From the NCBI GenBank assembly GCA_018401495.1, contig JAGYJX010000015.1, forward strand, positions 372,001-436,000: 64,000 nucleotides of DNA, in the 5' to 3' direction. The position numbers and the translations under genes are program-made. Below the pieces are notes generated by a model. It searched no databases and was not told where the DNA came from. It saw only the letters and a program-made list of their open reading frames with translations. How positions within the stretch are numbered: the first letter of the stretch is position 1; every line of letters starts with the position of its first letter. This document shows, in pieces, positions 9,738-22,560 of the stretch. The stretch comes from Rhodospirillaceae bacterium. Lineage in GTDB: Bacteria; Pseudomonadota; Alphaproteobacteria; Thalassobaculales; Thalassobaculaceae.

Positions 9738-10915
9738 TGGCCGAGACCCAGATCAAGCCGCTCACCATGAACTTTGGGCCGCAGCATCCTGCGGCCCACG
9801 GCGTCCTTCGCCTGGTGCTGGAGATGGACGGCGAGGTGGTGGAGCGCGCCGACCCGCATATCGGCCTGCTGCACCGCGGCACCGAGAAGCTGATCGAGTA
9901 CAAGACCTACCTGCAGGCGGTGCCGTACTTCGACCGGCTCGACTACGTCGCGCCGATGAACCAGGAGCACGCCTACGCGCTTGCGGTGGAGAAGCTCCTC
10001 GGCCTCGAGGTCCCCAAGCGCGGCCAGTACATCCGGGTGCTCTACGCGGAGATCGGGCGCGTCCTGAACCATCTTCTGAACCTGACCACCTTCGCGCTCG
10101 ATGTCGGGGCCATGACCCCGCTGCTCTGGGGCTTCGAGGAGCGCGAGAAGCTGATGGGCTTCTACGAGCGGGTCTCGGGCGCGCGGCTGCACGCGGCCTA
10201 TTTCCGCCCGGGCGGGGTGCATCAGGACCTGCCGGCCGGGCTGCTGGATGACATCAAGGCCTGGGCCGAGCAGTTTCCGAAGTTCGTCGACGACATGGAA
10301 TCGCTGCTGACCGAGAACCGGATCTTCAAGCAGCGTACCGTCGATATCGGGGTTGTGACGCGCGAGGAAGCGCTGGACCACGGATTCTCCGGACCCGTCC
10401 TGCGCGGATCGGGTGTTCCGTGGGATCTCCGGGTCGCGCAGCCCTACGACGCGTATTCTGAGATGGACTTCGACGTGCCGATCGGCAAGACCGGCGACTG
10501 CTACGCGCGCTATCTGGTCCGGGTCGAGGAACTCAGGCAATCCCTGCGGATCATCGACCAGTGCATCGAGAAGATGCCCGGTGGTCCGGTCAAGAGCACG
10601 GACCGCAAGGTGACGGCTCCGCGGCGTGGCGAGATGAAGCGCTCGATGGAAGCGCTGATCCATCACTTCAAGTTGTACACCGAGGGCTACCACGTGCCGG
10701 CCGGCGAGACCTACACGGCGGTCGAGGCGCCGAAGGGCGAGTTCGCGGTGTATCTGGTGTCGGACGGGACCAACAAGCCTTACCGCTGCAAGATCCGCGC
10801 GCCTGGATTCGCGTTCCTGGCGGCGATGGATTTCCTGTGCAAGGGCCACATGCTGGCTGACACCGTGGCGATCATCGGGTCGCTGGACATCGTGTTCGGG
10901 GAGATCGACCGATGA
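9737..10915 (+). CDS. nuoD: NADH-quinone oxidoreductase subunit D (49 kDa subunit)
   Basis: Forms the quinone-binding pocket with NuoB. The 392-residue protein starts [22 protein letters not shown] and contains the conserved [28 protein letters not shown] and GMLAD-type region near the end ([23 protein letters not shown]). Length is normal and the frame intact. It overlaps nuoC upstream and nuoE downstream (ATGA), so translation is probably coupled. Confidence 0.98.
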   Translation: MAETQIKPLTMNFGPQHPAAHGVLRLVLEMDGEVVERADPHIGLLHRGTEKLIEYKTYLQAVPYFDRLDYVAPMNQEHAYALAVEKLLGLEVPKRGQYIRVLYAEIGRVLNHLLNLTTFALDVGAMTPLLWGFEEREKLMGFYERVSGARLHAAYFRPGGVHQDLPAGLLDDIKAWAEQFPKFVDDMESLLTENRIFKQRTVDIGVVTREEALDHGFSGPVLRGSGVPWDLRVAQPYDAYSEMDFDVPIGKTGDCYARYLVRVEELRQSLRIIDQCIEKMPGGPVKSTDRKVTAPRRGEMKRSMEALIHHFKLYTEGYHVPAGETYTAVEAPKGEFAVYLVSDGTNKPYRCKIRAPGFAFLAAMDFLCKGHMLADTVAIIGSLDIVFGEIDR

Positions 10916-11583
10916 GCAGCAAGCCGATCGCCGACGATCGCGACCAGCCCGCCACCTTCTCCTGGACTGCCGAAAGCGAGACCCGGATCGGCGTGATTCT
11001 GGCGAAGTATCCGCCCGACCGCCAAGCCAGCGCGGTGCTGCCTCTGCTCGATCTCGCCCAGCGCCAGCACGACAACTGGATTCCGCTTGCGGCGATCGAC
11101 GCGATCGCCGCCCGACTGGGAATGGCGCGGATCCGGGTGCTGGAGGTCGCGACCTTCTACACGATGTTCAACCTGGCTCCGGTCGGGAAGTGGTTCCTGC
11201 AGGCCTGCACGACCACGCCCTGCTGGCTGCGGGGCTCCGACCAGGTGATGCGCTGCATCAAGGACAAGCTCGGCATCGGCAATCACGAGCGCACCGCCGA
11301 CGGGCAGTTCTCGCTGCTTGAGGTCGAGTGCCTGGGAGCCTGTGTGAACGCTCCGATCCTCCAGGTGAACGACGACTTCTACGAGGATATGGACTACGAG
11401 ACGACGGCGACCCTTCTGGCCTCCCTGAAGCGCGGCGAGCAGCCGGCCATGGGCTCGATGACCGGCCGGCAGACGTCGCAGTCGATCGCCGGACCGACCT
11501 CGCTCACCTCATTGAAGGATTCCGACGGGGTGCCGCCGTGGTACGCCGGTCGGACGGCCGCTGCCGGCGGTGGAGACGACTGA
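10912..11583 (+). CDS. nuoE: NADH-quinone oxidoreductase subunit E (24 kDa subunit)
   Basis: Carries the 2Fe-2S cluster N1a beside the FMN-binding NuoF. The 223 residues include a thioredoxin-like domain. Cluster cysteines are visible in [10 protein letters not shown] and in [10 protein letters not shown]. The last ~50 residues are a Gly/Ser/Thr-rich tail ([15 protein letters not shown] onward), a common extension in alphaproteobacteria. The stop overlaps the nuoF start. Frame intact. Confidence 0.97.
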   Translation: MSSKPIADDRDQPATFSWTAESETRIGVILAKYPPDRQASAVLPLLDLAQRQHDNWIPLAAIDAIAARLGMARIRVLEVATFYTMFNLAPVGKWFLQACTTTPCWLRGSDQVMRCIKDKLGIGNHERTADGQFSLLEVECLGACVNAPILQVNDDFYEDMDYETTATLLASLKRGEQPAMGSMTGRQTSQSIAGPTSLTSLKDSDGVPPWYAGRTAAAGGGDD

Positions 11584-12887
11584 TGCTGAAGGACGAAGAT
11601 CGGATCTTCACCAACGTCTACGGCTGGTTCGACTGGGGCTGGCCGGTGCGCGCAAGCGCGGTGACTGGTCGAACACCGCGGAGTTGCTGGCCAAGACGCC
11701 GGAGGACATCGTCGAACTGGTCAAGGCGTCGGGCCTGCGAGGACGCGGCGGCGCCGGGTTTCCGACCGGTCTGAAGTGGTCGTTCATGCCCAAGGAGGTG
11801 AGGGAGAAGCCTCACTACCTCGTGGTGAACGCCGACGAGTCCGAGCCGGGGACCTGCAAGGACCGCGACATCCTGCAGGCACGAGCCGCACAAGCTGGTC
11901 GAGGGCTGCCTGATCGGCGGCTTCGCGATGCGCGCACGGGCCGCCTACATCTATGTTCGCGGTGAGTTCTACAACGAGGCGCGCAATCTTCAGGCGGCGA
12001 TCGACCAGGCCTATGACGCTGGCCTGATCGGCCGAAACGCCTGCGGCTCCGGCTACGATTTCGACGTCTACCTGCACCGCGGCGCCGGCGCCTACATCTG
12101 CGGCGAGGAGACCGCGCTGCTCGAGTCGCTGGAGGGCAAGAAGGGCCAGCCGCGGCTGAAGCCGCCGTTCCCCGCCGGTGTCGGCCTGTACGGCTGCCCG
12201 ACCACGGTCAACAACGTCGAATCGATCGCCGTGGTGCCGACCATCCTGCGCCGTGGGCCCGAATGGTTCGCCGGCCTTGGCCGTCCGAAGAACGCCGGCA
12301 CCAAGCTGTTCTGCATCTCCGGCCACGTGAACAACCCGTGCAACGTCGAGGAAGAACTCGGCATCCCGCTGCGCGAACTGATCGACAAGCACGCCGGCGG
12401 TGTGATCGGCGGCTGGGACAACCTGCTCGGCGTGATTCCGGGCGGATCGTCGGTGCCGGTGCTGCCGAAGGCGATCTGCGACGACGTCCTGATGGACTTC
12501 GACTCGCTGCGCGAGGTCCGGTCCGGCCTCGGCACCGCGGCGGTCATCGTCATGAACAAGTCGACCGACATCGTCAGGGCGATCGCCCGCCTCAGCTACT
12601 TCTACAAGCACGAGAGCTGCGGCCAGTGCACGCCCTGCCGCGAAGGCACGGGCTGGATGTGGCGGGTGATGGAGCGGATGGTGCGCGGCGAAGCCGACGT
12701 CGAGGAAATCGACGTGCTGGAAGAGGTTTCCAGGCAGATCGAAGGCCACACCATCTGCGCCCTCGGCGACGCGGCGGCGTGGCCGGTTCAGGGGCTGATC
12801 CGGCATTTCCGGCCGGAGATGGAGCGGCGGATCGCTGCGCGCAAGGCCGGGCAGCCGGTGGTTCCGACCGCGCAGGCGGCCGAGTGA
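11583..12887 (+). CDS. nuoF: NADH-quinone oxidoreductase subunit F (two opposite frame breaks)
   Basis: NADH- and FMN-binding subunit with 4Fe-4S cluster N3, where electrons enter complex I. The start [19 protein letters not shown] is followed by a missing base in the G run at 11635-11638. The frame then reads [16 protein letters not shown], and an extra A at 11877 returns it to the first frame before [21 protein letters not shown]. Corrected length is about 434 residues. The NADH loop [13 protein letters not shown], the FMN region and the cluster motif [12 protein letters not shown] are all present. The two errors cancel, so the start and the final part share a frame while the residues between do not. 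Confidence 0.95.
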
Positions 12888-12936
12888 CGCGCGCACCGAT
12901 GACCGGCGCGCGGCAGAGGGACGGAGAGAGGACAGC

Positions 12937-15036
12937 ATGCCGAAACTGACGGTCGACGGGATCGAGGTGGAGGTGCCCCCGGGGACGTCGGTGCTGCAGG
13001 CCTGCGAGGCCGCCGGCGCCGAGGTTCCGCGGTTCTGCTACCACGACCGGCTCTCGGTCGCGGGCAACTGCCGCATGTGCCTGGTGGAGATGGAGAAGGC
13101 CCCCAAGCCGATCGCGTCCTGCGCGTTCCCGGCCAGCGAGGGCATGGTGATCCACACCAAGTCCGAGGTCGCCCGGAAGGCCCAGAAGGGCACGATGGAG
13201 TTCCTGCTGATCAACCACCCGCTCGACTGCCCGATCTGCGACCAGGGCGGCGAGTGCGACCTGCAGGATCAGGCGATGGCCTATGGCTGGCATTCCAGCC
13301 GCTACACCGAGAACAAGCGCGCGGTCACCGACAAGTACATGGGGCCGCTGATCAAGACGATCATGACCCGGTGCATCCACTGCACGCGCTGCGTGCGGTT
13401 CGCGACCGAGATCGCCGGCGTCAGCGAGATGGGAATGCTGAACCGCGGCGAGAACGCCGAGATCACCACCTATCTCGAGAACGCGCTCGCCTCGGAGCTG
13501 TCGGCGAACGTCATCGACCTGTGCCCGGTCGGCGCGCTGACCTCCAAGCCCTACGCCTTCGTTTCCCGCCCGTGGGAGCTGAAGAAGGTCGAATCGATCG
13601 ACGTGATGGACGCCGTCGGCTCCAACATCCGGATCGACGCCCGCGGGCAGGAGGTGCTGCGCGTGCTGCCGCGCCTGCACGAGGACATCAACGAGGAGTG
13701 GATCTCCGACAAGACCCGCTATGCCTGCGACGGACTGAAGCGCCAGCGGCTGGACCGGCCCTACGTCCGCCGTGACGGCAAGCTGCAGCCGGCGAGTTGG
13801 GCCGAGGCGTTCGCCGCGATCGCCACCCGGCTGAACGGTCTGAAGGGCAGCGAGATCGCGGCGATCGCCGGCGACGCGGTCGACGCCGAGTCGATGTACG
13901 CCCTGAAGCGCCTGATGACGGCGCTTGGTTCCCCCAACATCGACTGCCGTCAGGACGGAGCCCGGCTCGGCGGCGGTCCGCGCGCCGGCTGGCTGTTCAA
14001 CACCACGATCGCCGGCATCGAGGACGCTGACGCGCTGCTGCTGATCGGCACGAACCCGCGCTGGGAGGCGGCGCTGGTCAACGCCCGGATCCGCAAGCGC
14101 TGGCTGCGCGGCCGGTTCCCGATCGGCCTGGTCGGCCAGCCGGTCGACCTGACCTACGACTACGACCATCTGGGCGCCGGCGCCCAGAGCCTTTCCGAGA
14201 TCGCCGACGGCAGCCACCGGTTCGCCGAAGTCCTGAAGGCCGCCAAGAAGCCGATGCTGGTGATCGGCAGCGGCGCGCTGGCGCGCGCCGACGGCGCCGC
14301 CGTCCTGGCGGCCGCCCGCGCCATCGCCGAGGGGTTCGGCATGATCCAGCCCGACTCCGTGGACGAGGACGGCGAGACCGTTGCCGGCTGGAACGGCTTC
14401 AACGTGCTGCACTCGGCAGCGTCGCGGGTCGCCGGCCTCGACATGGGTTTCCTGCCGGGCGAGGGCGGGGCGGACGTGGCCGGCATCCTGGCGGGCGCCC
14501 GGTCGGGAGCCATCAAGCTGGTCTACCTGCTGGCGGCCGACGAGATCGACACCGAGGCGCTGGGCGACGCCTTCGTGGTGTACCAGGGCCATCACGGCGA
14601 CAAGGGCGCGCACCGTGCCGACGTCGTCCTGCCGGGAGCGGCCTATACCGAAAAGGATGGCCTGTACGTCAACACCGAGGGCCGCGTGCAGATGGGCTTC
14701 GCGGCGACCTTCCCGCTCGGGGAGGCCCGCGAGGACTGGAAGATCGTGCGGGCGCTGTCCGACGCCGTCGGCCACACGCTGCCGTTCGACGACCTCGTCG
14801 CGCTGCGGCAGGCGCTGATGGCCGAGTACGACACCTTCGCGGCCATCGACACCATCGAACCGGCGCCGTGGGGGGCGTTCGGCGCCGCCGGCGCGCTCGA
14901 GGAGGCGCCGTTCGGGTCGCCGATCGAGAACTTCTACATGACCGATCCGATCAGCCGGGCGTCGAAGACCATGGCGGAATGCACGGAGGTCTTCAGCCTC
15001 CGCCGGCAGCCGGTCGCGACCGGCACACACGGCTGA
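12937..15036 (+). CDS. nuoG: NADH-quinone oxidoreductase subunit G (75 kDa subunit)
   Basis: Largest peripheral subunit, carrying one 2Fe-2S and two 4Fe-4S clusters of the electron wire. The 699 residues begin [20 protein letters not shown]. The 2Fe-2S ligands lie in [19 protein letters not shown], the His/Cys ligands in [19 protein letters not shown], and the next cluster in [13 protein letters not shown] with a later [11 protein letters not shown]. The rest is a molybdopterin-oxidoreductase-like fold without cofactor. Length is typical and the frame intact. Confidence 0.98.
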   Translation: MPKLTVDGIEVEVPPGTSVLQACEAAGAEVPRFCYHDRLSVAGNCRMCLVEMEKAPKPIASCAFPASEGMVIHTKSEVARKAQKGTMEFLLINHPLDCPICDQGGECDLQDQAMAYGWHSSRYTENKRAVTDKYMGPLIKTIMTRCIHCTRCVRFATEIAGVSEMGMLNRGENAEITTYLENALASELSANVIDLCPVGALTSKPYAFVSRPWELKKVESIDVMDAVGSNIRIDARGQEVLRVLPRLHEDINEEWISDKTRYACDGLKRQRLDRPYVRRDGKLQPASWAEAFAAIATRLNGLKGSEIAAIAGDAVDAESMYALKRLMTALGSPNIDCRQDGARLGGGPRAGWLFNTTIAGIEDADALLLIGTNPRWEAALVNARIRKRWLRGRFPIGLVGQPVDLTYDYDHLGAGAQSLSEIADGSHRFAEVLKAAKKPMLVIGSGALARADGAAVLAAARAIAEGFGMIQPDSVDEDGETVAGWNGFNVLHSAASRVAGLDMGFLPGEGGADVAGILAGARSGAIKLVYLLAADEIDTEALGDAFVVYQGHHGDKGAHRADVVLPGAAYTEKDGLYVNTEGRVQMGFAATFPLGEAREDWKIVRALSDAVGHTLPFDDLVALRQALMAEYDTFAAIDTIEPAPWGAFGAAGALEEAPFGSPIENFYMTDPISRASKTMAECTEVFSLRRQPVATGTHG

Positions 15037-15067
15037 TCCGGCGCGGACCGGGCGGGGCAAATCGAGC

Positions 15068-16072
15068 ATGACCTTCCTCGACACATACGTCGTACCCACC
15101 GCGATCATCGTGGCGCAGATCCTGGCGATCGTGGTGCCGCTGCTGGTTGCGGTCGCGTATCTCACCTATTTCGAGCGCAAGGTCATCGCGGCGATGCAGC
15201 TGCGCCGCGGGCCGAACGTGGTCGGGCCGTTCGGCCTGCTGCAGCCGCTCGCCGACGGCGTCAAGCTGCTGGCCAAGGAGACCATCCTGCCGTCCGGCGC
15301 CAACAAGGTGATCTTCCTTGCCGCGCCGATGCTGACCTTCATCCTGAGCCTGATCGCGTGGGCGGTGATCCCGTTCGACGCCGGCATGGTGCTCGCCGAC
15401 ATCAATGTCGGCATCCTGTATCTGTTCGCCATCTCCTCGCTCGGCGTTTACGGCGTGATCATGGCCGGCTGGGCGTCGAACTCGAAGTACGCCTTCCTCG
15501 GCGCGCTGCGCTCGGCGGCCCAGATGGTGTCCTACGAGGTCTCCATCGGCTTCGTGATCATCACGGTCCTGCTGTGCGTCGGCTCGCTGAACCTGAGCGA
15601 TATCGTCGAAGCGCAGCGCACCGTCTGGTTCGCGATCCCGCTGCTGCCGATGTTCGTCATCTTCTTCGTCTCGGCCCTGGCCGAGACCAACCGGGCGCCG
15701 TTCGACCTGCCGGAGGGCGAGTCGGAGCTGGTGGCCGGCTATTTCGTCGAATACTCGTCGATGAGCTTCGCGCTCTTCTTCCTCGGCGAGTACGCGAACA
15801 TGATCCTGATGAGCGCCATGACCGTCATCCTGTTCATGGGTGGCTGGCTGGCGCCGTTCGACATCGCGCCGTTCAACTGGATACCCGGGCCGATCTGGTT
15901 CGCCCTGAAGATCGCCTTCGTGCTGTTCTTCTTCCTGTGGGTTCGGGCGACCTTCCCGCGCTACCGCTACGACCAACTCATGCGCCTCGGCTGGAAGGTG
16001 TTCCTGCCGTTGTCGCTGCTGTGGGTGGTCCTGACGGCCGGCGTGCTGGTCGCGTTCGACTGGGTACCGTGA
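15068..16072 (+). CDS. nuoH: NADH-quinone oxidoreductase subunit H
   Basis: Membrane subunit at the heel of complex I that forms the quinone access channel with NuoB and NuoD. The 334-residue protein has about eight membrane helices. Signature motifs are [39 protein letters not shown] and the C-terminal [20 protein letters not shown]. Length is typical and the frame intact. nuoI begins 29 bases later. Confidence 0.98.
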   Translation: MTFLDTYVVPTAIIVAQILAIVVPLLVAVAYLTYFERKVIAAMQLRRGPNVVGPFGLLQPLADGVKLLAKETILPSGANKVIFLAAPMLTFILSLIAWAVIPFDAGMVLADINVGILYLFAISSLGVYGVIMAGWASNSKYAFLGALRSAAQMVSYEVSIGFVIITVLLCVGSLNLSDIVEAQRTVWFAIPLLPMFVIFFVSALAETNRAPFDLPEGESELVAGYFVEYSSMSFALFFLGEYANMILMSAMTVILFMGGWLAPFDIAPFNWIPGPIWFALKIAFVLFFFLWVRATFPRYRYDQLMRLGWKVFLPLSLLWVVLTAGVLVAFDWVP

Positions 16073-16101
16073 GCGGGCGGGAGAGGAGCGAGGGAAAGAC
16101 C

Positions 16102-16590
16102 ATGGCTTCCATAGGCTTTCGTCCAAAGAGCCTTCTGCTGGCGGAACTGCTGTCCGGCCTCGGCCTGACGCTGCGGTATTTCTTCCGCCCGAAGGTGACG
16201 ATCAACTATCCCTACGAGAAGGGACCGCTCAGCCCTCGGTTCCGCGGCGAGCACGTGCTGCGGCGCTACCCGAACGGCGAGGAGCGCTGCATCGCCTGCA
16301 AGCTGTGCGAGGCGATCTGCCCGGCCCAGGCCATCACCATCGAGGCTGAGCCGCGCGTCGACGGATCGCGGCGCACCACGCGCTACGACATCGACATGAC
16401 GAAGTGCATCTACTGCGGCTTCTGCCAGGAGGCGTGCCCGGTCGACGCCATCGTCGAGGGACCGAACTTCGAGTTCGCGACCGAGACCCGCGAAGAGCTC
16501 TTCTACAACAAGGAGAAGCTGCTCGCGAACGGCGACCGCTGGGAAGCCGAGATCGCGCAGAACCTGACGGCCGACGCGCCGTATCGCTGA
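16102..16590 (+). CDS. nuoI: NADH-quinone oxidoreductase subunit I
   Basis: Ferredoxin-like subunit with the two 4Fe-4S clusters N6a and N6b. The 162 residues carry the two motifs [17 protein letters not shown] and [19 protein letters not shown], an N-terminal amphipathic segment for membrane contact ([19 protein letters not shown]) and the family C-terminus ending DAPYR. The frame is intact. The 104 bases to nuoJ hold no gene. Confidence 0.98.
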   Translation: MASIGFRPKSLLLAELLSGLGLTLRYFFRPKVTINYPYEKGPLSPRFRGEHVLRRYPNGEERCIACKLCEAICPAQAITIEAEPRVDGSRRTTRYDIDMTKCIYCGFCQEACPVDAIVEGPNFEFATETREELFYNKEKLLANGDRWEAEIAQNLTADAPYR

Positions 16591-16694
16591 CGCCGGTTCA
16601 CTCCGGCCCTGAAGAACGTTAGTTAACCGGCTCCAGTGCTTGAGAAAGCCTGACGTCGAGACAAACCGGGAGCGACCCCGGGGAAGGAAGCGGG

Positions 16695-17310
16695 ATGGTC
16701 GTTCAGGCCTTGGTGTTCTACCTGTTCGCCGGCGTGGCGGTGGCATCGGGCGCGATGGTGATCACCTCGCGCAACCCGGTGCATTCGGTGCTGTTCCTGA
16801 TCCTCGCCTTCTTCAACGCCGCCGGCCTGTTCGTGCTGATGGGCGCCGAGTTCCTGGCGATGATCCTGGTGGTTGTCTACGTCGGCGCGGTCGCCGTGCT
16901 GTTCCTGTTCGTGGTCATGATGCTCGACATCAACTTCGTCGAGCTTCGTCAGGGGTTCATTCGTTACGTGCCGGTGGGTGCGGCGGTCGGGCTGGTGCTG
17001 CTGGCCGAACTGGTGCTGATTGTCGGGGCGCTGGAGCGTGGCACCGACCGTGCCGGGGATCATGACCGCCCCGATCCCGCCATCGGCCGAGGTCACCAAC
17101 ACCCATGCCCTCGGCGGCCTTCTGTACACGCGCTACGTCTACCTGTTCCAGGCATCGGGGCTGATCCTGCTGATTGCAATGATCGGTGCCATCGTGCTGA
17201 CGCTGCGCTCGCGGGAAGGGGTGCGGCGGCAGTCGATCGAGGTGCAGAACGCCAGACGCCGCGAGGACGTGGTCGAAGTGATGAAGGTCACCCGGGGGGG
17301 AGGCGTCTGA
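16695..17310 (+). CDS. nuoJ: NADH-quinone oxidoreductase subunit J (frame broken by one extra base)
   Basis: Membrane subunit with about five helices and the pi-bulge helix near the quinone site. It starts [22 protein letters not shown]. The conserved [20 protein letters not shown] is seen. An extra C at about 17031 breaks the frame inside the fourth helix region. Removing it gives [17 protein letters not shown] and then [18 protein letters not shown], for about 204 residues. nuoK begins one base after the stop. Confidence 0.95.
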
Positions 17311-17311
17311 C

Positions 17312-17620
17312 ATGGACATCGGTCTCGGCCACTACCTGACGGTCGCGGCGATCCTGTTCACGCTCGGGATCTTCGGGATTTTCATCAACCGCAAGAACGT
17401 CATCATCATCCTGATGTCGGTCGAGCTCATGCTGCTTGCCGTCAACATCAACCTGGTGGCGTTCTCGACCCACCTCGGCGACCTGGTCGGCCAGGTGTTC
17501 GCGCTGTTCGTGTTGACGGTGGCCGCCGCCGAGGCCGCCATCGGTCTGGCGATCCTGGTGGTCTATTTCCGCAACCGCGGTTCGATCGCGGTCGAGGACA
17601 TCAACCTGATGAAGGGCTGA
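17312..17620 (+). CDS. nuoK: NADH-quinone oxidoreductase subunit K
   Basis: Three-helix membrane subunit related to MnhC/MrpC and part of the proton path. The 102 residues include the conserved membrane glutamates in [17 protein letters not shown] and in [17 protein letters not shown]. Length is exactly typical and the frame intact. Confidence 0.98.
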   Translation: MDIGLGHYLTVAAILFTLGIFGIFINRKNVIIILMSVELMLLAVNINLVAFSTHLGDLVGQVFALFVLTVAAAEAAIGLAILVVYFRNRGSIAVEDINLMKG

Positions 17621-17623
17621 GGG

Positions 17624-19554
17624 ATGTACTCCGCGATCGTATTCCTGCCTCTGGTCGGCGCCCTGGTCGCCGGCTTCGGCGGCCGGCTGATCGGCGACCG
17701 TGGTGCGCAGGTCGTGACCTGCGGCGCCATGCTGGTGGCGTCGGCGCTGGGCGTCGTGGCGTTCTGGGAGGTCGCCATCGGCGGACGCACCCTGACGGTC
17801 GAAGTCCTGCCGTGGATCGTGTCCGGCAGTTTCGAGGCCAACTGGGCGCTGCGCTGGGACACTCTGACGGCCGTCATGGTCCTGGTGGTCACCGTGGTGT
17901 CGACCATGGTGCACATCTACTCCGTCGGCTACATGAGCCACGACCATTCGATCCCGCGCTTCATGGCGTATCTGTCGATCTTCACCTTCGCCATGTTGAT
18001 GCTGGTGACGTCCGACAACCTCGTGCAGCTGTTCTTCGGCTGGGAGGGCGTCGGCGTGGCGTCCTACCTGCTGATCGGGTTCTGGTTCCACAAGCCGTCG
18101 GCCAACGCGGCGGCGATCAAGGCGTTCATCGTCAACCGGGTCGGCGACTTCGGCTTCGCGCTCGGGATTTTCGGCTGCTTCCTGCTGTTCGATCTCGGTC
18201 AGCTTCGACACCATCTTCGCCAGCGCCCCGGACATGGCTGGAACGACGATCAGCTTCCTCGGCATGGAGGGCGACGCGCTGACCATCGTCGCGATCCTGC
18301 TGTTCATCGGCGCCATGGGTAAGTCGGCCCAGCTCGGCCTGCACACCTGGCTGCCGGACGCGATGGAGGGCCCGACCCCGGTGTCGGCGCTGATCCACGC
18401 CGCCACCATGGTGACCGCCGGGGTGTTCCTGATCGCCCGCATGTCGCCGCTGTTCGAGTACGCGCCGGTGGCGCTGATGGTCGTGACGATCGTGGGCGCC
18501 GCGACGGCGTTCTTCGCGGCCACGGTCGGAATGTGCCAGACCGACATCAAGCGGGTGATCGCCTACTCGACCTGCAGCCAGCTCGGCTACATGTTCTTCG
18601 CCCTCGGGGTGTCGGCCTATCCGGCGGCGATCTTCCACCTGATGACGCACGCCTTCTTCAAGGCCCTGCTGTTCCTGTCGGCGGGCTCGGTCATCCACGC
18701 GCTGTCGGACGAGCAGGACATGCGCAACATGGGCGGCATCTGGCGAAAGATACCGTTCACCTACGCGATGATGTGGATCGGCAGTCTGGCGCTCGCCGGC
18801 ATCCCGTTGTTCGCCGGCTACTATTCCAAGGACATGATCCTGGAGGCTGCCTACGGCGCCCATTCGGGCGTCGGCCTGTTCGCGTTCTGGATGGGGATCG
18901 CGGCGGCGCTGATGACGGCCTTCTACAGCTGGCGGCTGATCATCATGACGCTTCCACGGCAGCCCCCGTATGTCGCACGAGGTGCTCCACCACGTGCACG
19001 AGTCGCCGCTGGTGATGACCATACCGCTCGCCGTTCTGGCGGTGGGCGCGGTCCTGAGCGGTGCCGCCGGGTATCACTGGTTCGTCGGCGACGGGATGGC
19101 GGAGTTCTGGGGCGCTTCGATCAAGATCCTGCCGGAGAACAACTCGATCGAAGCCGCCCATCACGTTCCCGGCTGGGTCCCGTGGGCGCCGCTGGTGGTC
19201 GCCCTGTCGGGGATCGCGCTCGCGTATCTGATGTACATGTTCCGCCCGGAACTTCCGGGGATGCTGGCGGCACGCTTCCGGCCGGTCTACCTGTTCCTCC
19301 TGAACAAGTGGTACTTCGACGAGCTTTACGACTGGCTGTTCGTCAAGCGGTCCTGGCAGGTCGGCCTTGGCCTCTGGCAGGGCGGCGACCGGGCGATCAT
19401 CGATGGCTTCGGGCCGGACGGCGTGGCGTCGGTGGCGCGCGGGCTGGCGGCCCGAGCGGGGCGCCTGCAGACCGGCTACGTCTATCATTATGCCTTCGCC
19501 ATGCTGATCGGGGTGGTCGCCCTGGTCAGCTGGTACCTGGCCTTCGGAGTCTGA
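17624..19554 (+). CDS. nuoL: NADH-quinone oxidoreductase subunit L (two frame breaks)
   Basis: Distal antiporter-like proton pump of the membrane arm with the long lateral helix. An extra base near 18193-18195 breaks the frame between LLFD and [16 protein letters not shown]. Another extra base at about 18951 breaks it again between IIMT and [19 protein letters not shown]. Corrected length is 642 residues, typical for the subunit. The pump motif is seen in [20 protein letters not shown] with the glutamate, and lysines in [20 protein letters not shown]. The C-terminal helix ends SWYLAFGV. Confidence 0.95.
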
Positions 19555-19558
19555 TGCC

Positions 19559-21074
19559 ATGGCGACCGACGCGCCGCTTCTGTCCCTGGTGATCTTCCTG
19601 CCGCTGGTGGGGGTGTTCTTCATCCTCATCACCCGCGGCGACGAAGCCCAGGTCGCCAGCAACTGCCGATGGGAGGCCCTGGTCACCTCGGTCGCGGTGT
19701 TCCTGGTGTCGTTGCTGATCTGGTACAATTTCGACCCGACCACGGCCGACTTCCAGATGGTCGAGCGGATCGAGTGGATTCCGGGCTCGTCGATCGCCTA
19801 TCACGTCGGCGTCGACGGCATCTCCATGTGGTTCGTGCTGCTGTCGACCCTGCTGACGCCGATCTGCATCCTGGCGAGCTGGGACGCGGTGCAGACCCGG
19901 GTCAAGGAATACATGATCGCCTTCCTGGTCCTCGAGACCCTGATGGTCGGCATGTTCTGCGCCCTCGATATCCTGGTCTTCTACGTGTTCTTCGAGGGCG
20001 TGCTGATCCCGATGTTCCTGATCATCGGGATCTGGGGCGGCGCCCGACGGGTCTACGCGGCGTTCAAGTTCTTTCTCTACACGCTGGCCGGCTCGGTGCT
20101 CATGATGATCGCCATTCTGGCGATGTACTGGCAGGCCGGGACCACCGACATGCCGGCGCTGATGGCCTTCAAGTTCGAGCCGACCGTGCAGACGTGGCTC
20201 TGGCTGGCGTTTTTTGCCTCGTTCGCGGTGAAGGTGCCGATGTGGCCGGTGCACACGTGGTTGCCGGACGCCCACGTCGAGGCGCCAACGGCCGGGTCGG
20301 TGATCCTGGCCGGCGTGCTGCTGAAGATGGGCGGCTATGGCTTCCTGCGGTTCTCGATACCGATGTTCCCGGAGGCTTCCGGACTACTTCGCGCCGATGG
20401 TGTTCGCGCTCAGCGTCGTCGCCGTGATCTACACCTCGCTGGTGGCGCTGGTGCAGCAGGACATGAAGAAGCTCATCGCCTACTCGTCGGTGGCCCACAT
20501 GGGTTTCGTGACGATCGGCATGTTCACGCTCACCACCCAGGGCGTTGAGGGCTCGATCTTCCAGATGCTGTCCCACGGGGTGGTGTCAGGCGCTCTGTTC
20601 CTGTGCGTCGGCGTCGTCTACGACCGACTGCACACCCGCGAGATCGGGGCCTACGGTGGGCTCGCCAACAACATGCCGCGCTACGCGTTGGTGTTCATGG
20701 TGTTCACCATGGCGTCGGTCGGGTTGCCCGGAACCAGCGGATTTGTCGGTGAGCTGCTCGTCCTGACCGGGGCCTTCCAGGTCAACACCTGGCTGGCGGC
20801 GCTGGCGGCGACCGGATTGATCCTCGGCGCGGCCTACATGCTCTATCTGTACAGGCGGGTGGTTTTCGGGGTGCTCGACAAGGAGAGCGTGAAGGCCATG
20901 CTCGACCTCAGCCCCCGGGAGATCGCGGTGTTCGCGCCACTGATCATCCTGGTCTTCTGGATGGGCATCTACCCCTCCACGTTCATCGACATGATGTCGG
21001 TCTCGGTCGACAACCTGATCACCAATTACAAGGTGGCTCTCGGCGAGGCCGGGACCGCCGTGGCCGCCCGCTGA
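19559..21074 (+). CDS. nuoM: NADH-quinone oxidoreductase subunit M (frame broken by one extra base)
   Basis: Antiporter-like proton-pumping membrane subunit. The product begins [20 protein letters not shown]. An extra G at about 20381 breaks the frame. Removing it gives [20 protein letters not shown]. The corrected protein has about 504 residues. Pump residues lie in [20 protein letters not shown] (Glu) and in [20 protein letters not shown] (Lys). nuoN follows after 22 bases. Confidence 0.95.
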
Positions 21075-21096
21075 CGGCGCCGGGAGAAGTCCTCAG

Positions 21097-22550
21097 ATGA
21101 ACGCGGTGACGACCCTTCCCGACATGGCACCGGCCACGGCCGAGATCTTCCTCGCCGTCGTCGGAACGCTGCTGCTGATGTTCGGCGCCTTCCGCAAGTC
21201 GAACGGCATGCGCACCCCCGGGTGGCTGGCGGTGGCGGCCCTGGTCATCGCCGGCATCCTGGTGATCGCGCGTTCCGGCACCGAGGAGGCCTTCTTCGGC
21301 CTGTTCATCACCGATGGCTTCGCGCGGTTCGCCAAGGTCCTGATCCTGCTGGGTTCGGCGTTCGCGCTGATCCTCTCGTTCGGTTACTTCGAGCGCGAGC
21401 GCGGCGGGCGCTTCGAGTATCCGGTGCTGATCGTGTTCGCGACGCTCGGCATGTTGATGATGGTCTCGGCAAACGACCTCATCGCGCTCTACATGGGCCT
21501 GGAGATGCAGAGCCTGGCGCTCTACGTCATCGCCTCGATCCGGCGGGATTCGCTGCGCTCGACCGAGGCCGGCCTGAAGTACTTCGTCCTGGGCGCGCTG
21601 AGCTCGGGGATGCTGCTGTACGGCTGCTCGCTGATCTACGGGTTTGCCGGAACCACCAGTTTCACCGGTCTCGCCCAGGTGTTCTCGGGAGCCAGCGGCG
21701 CGCCCTCGCTCGGGCTGGTGGTCGGGTTGGTCTTCCTGATCTGCGGGCTCGCCTTCAAGATCTCGGCGGTGCCGTTCCACATGTGGACTCCCGACGTGTA
21801 CGAGGGGCCCCGACACCGGTCACGGCGCTGTTCGCCGTCGCCCCGAAAGTGGCTGCGCTGGCGCTGTTCGTGCGGGTGATGGCCAGCCCGTTCGGCGAGA
21901 TGCTGGAGTCGTGGCAGCAGATCCTGATCTTCGTGTCGATCGCGTCGATGGCGCTCGGCGCGTTCGCGGCGATGGTTCAGACCAACATCAAGCGCCTGAT
22001 GGCCTACAGCTCGATCGGCCACATGGGCTACGCCCTGGTCGGCGTGGCGGCCGGCAACCAGGCCGGCATCACCGGGGTGATGATCTATCTCGCCGCCTAC
22101 ATCTTCATGAACATCGGGACCTTCGCGCTGATCCTGGCTATGCGCCGGGGCGGCCGGCTGGTCGAGAACATCTCTGACCTCTCCGGACTGTCGAAGACCC
22201 ACCCGATGATGGCGCTCGCGCTCATGATCTTCATGTTCTCGATGGCCGGCATTCCGCCGCTCGCCGGGTTCTTCGGCAAGTGGTACGTGTTCATGGCGGC
22301 GGTCAAGGCCGACCTGTTCGGCCTCGCCGTGATCGGTGTTCTGGCCAGCGTGGTCGGGGCGTTCTACTACCTCCGGATCATCAAGATCATGTACTTCGAC
22401 GACGCGACCCAGCCCCTCGACGGCAACGTCGGCGGCGACCTGCGGGCGATCGTGTTCGGCTCGGCCGTGATCACCGTGCTGTTCCTCCTCGCCCTCTCGC
22501 CGATCTACGATCAGGCTCAGCAGGCCGCCGCCAGTTTGCTCGCCGCGTGA
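21097..22550 (+). CDS. nuoN: NADH-quinone oxidoreductase subunit N (frame broken by one missing base)
   Basis: Third antiporter-like subunit, next to NuoK. It begins [21 protein letters not shown] missing G in the run at 21804-21807 breaks the frame after WTPDVYEG. Restoring it gives [20 protein letters not shown] and about 484 residues. Conserved residues lie in [19 protein letters not shown] and in [20 protein letters not shown]. It closes the nuo operon; birA starts 11 bases later and is probably cotranscribed. Confidence 0.95.
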
Positions 22551-22560
22551 CGGGACTGGC

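Noticed and set aside
12592..15165. 857-codon open frame on the minus strand opposite nuoG
   Set aside because: It is antisense to a complete NuoG with all its cluster cysteines, and no family pattern is visible.
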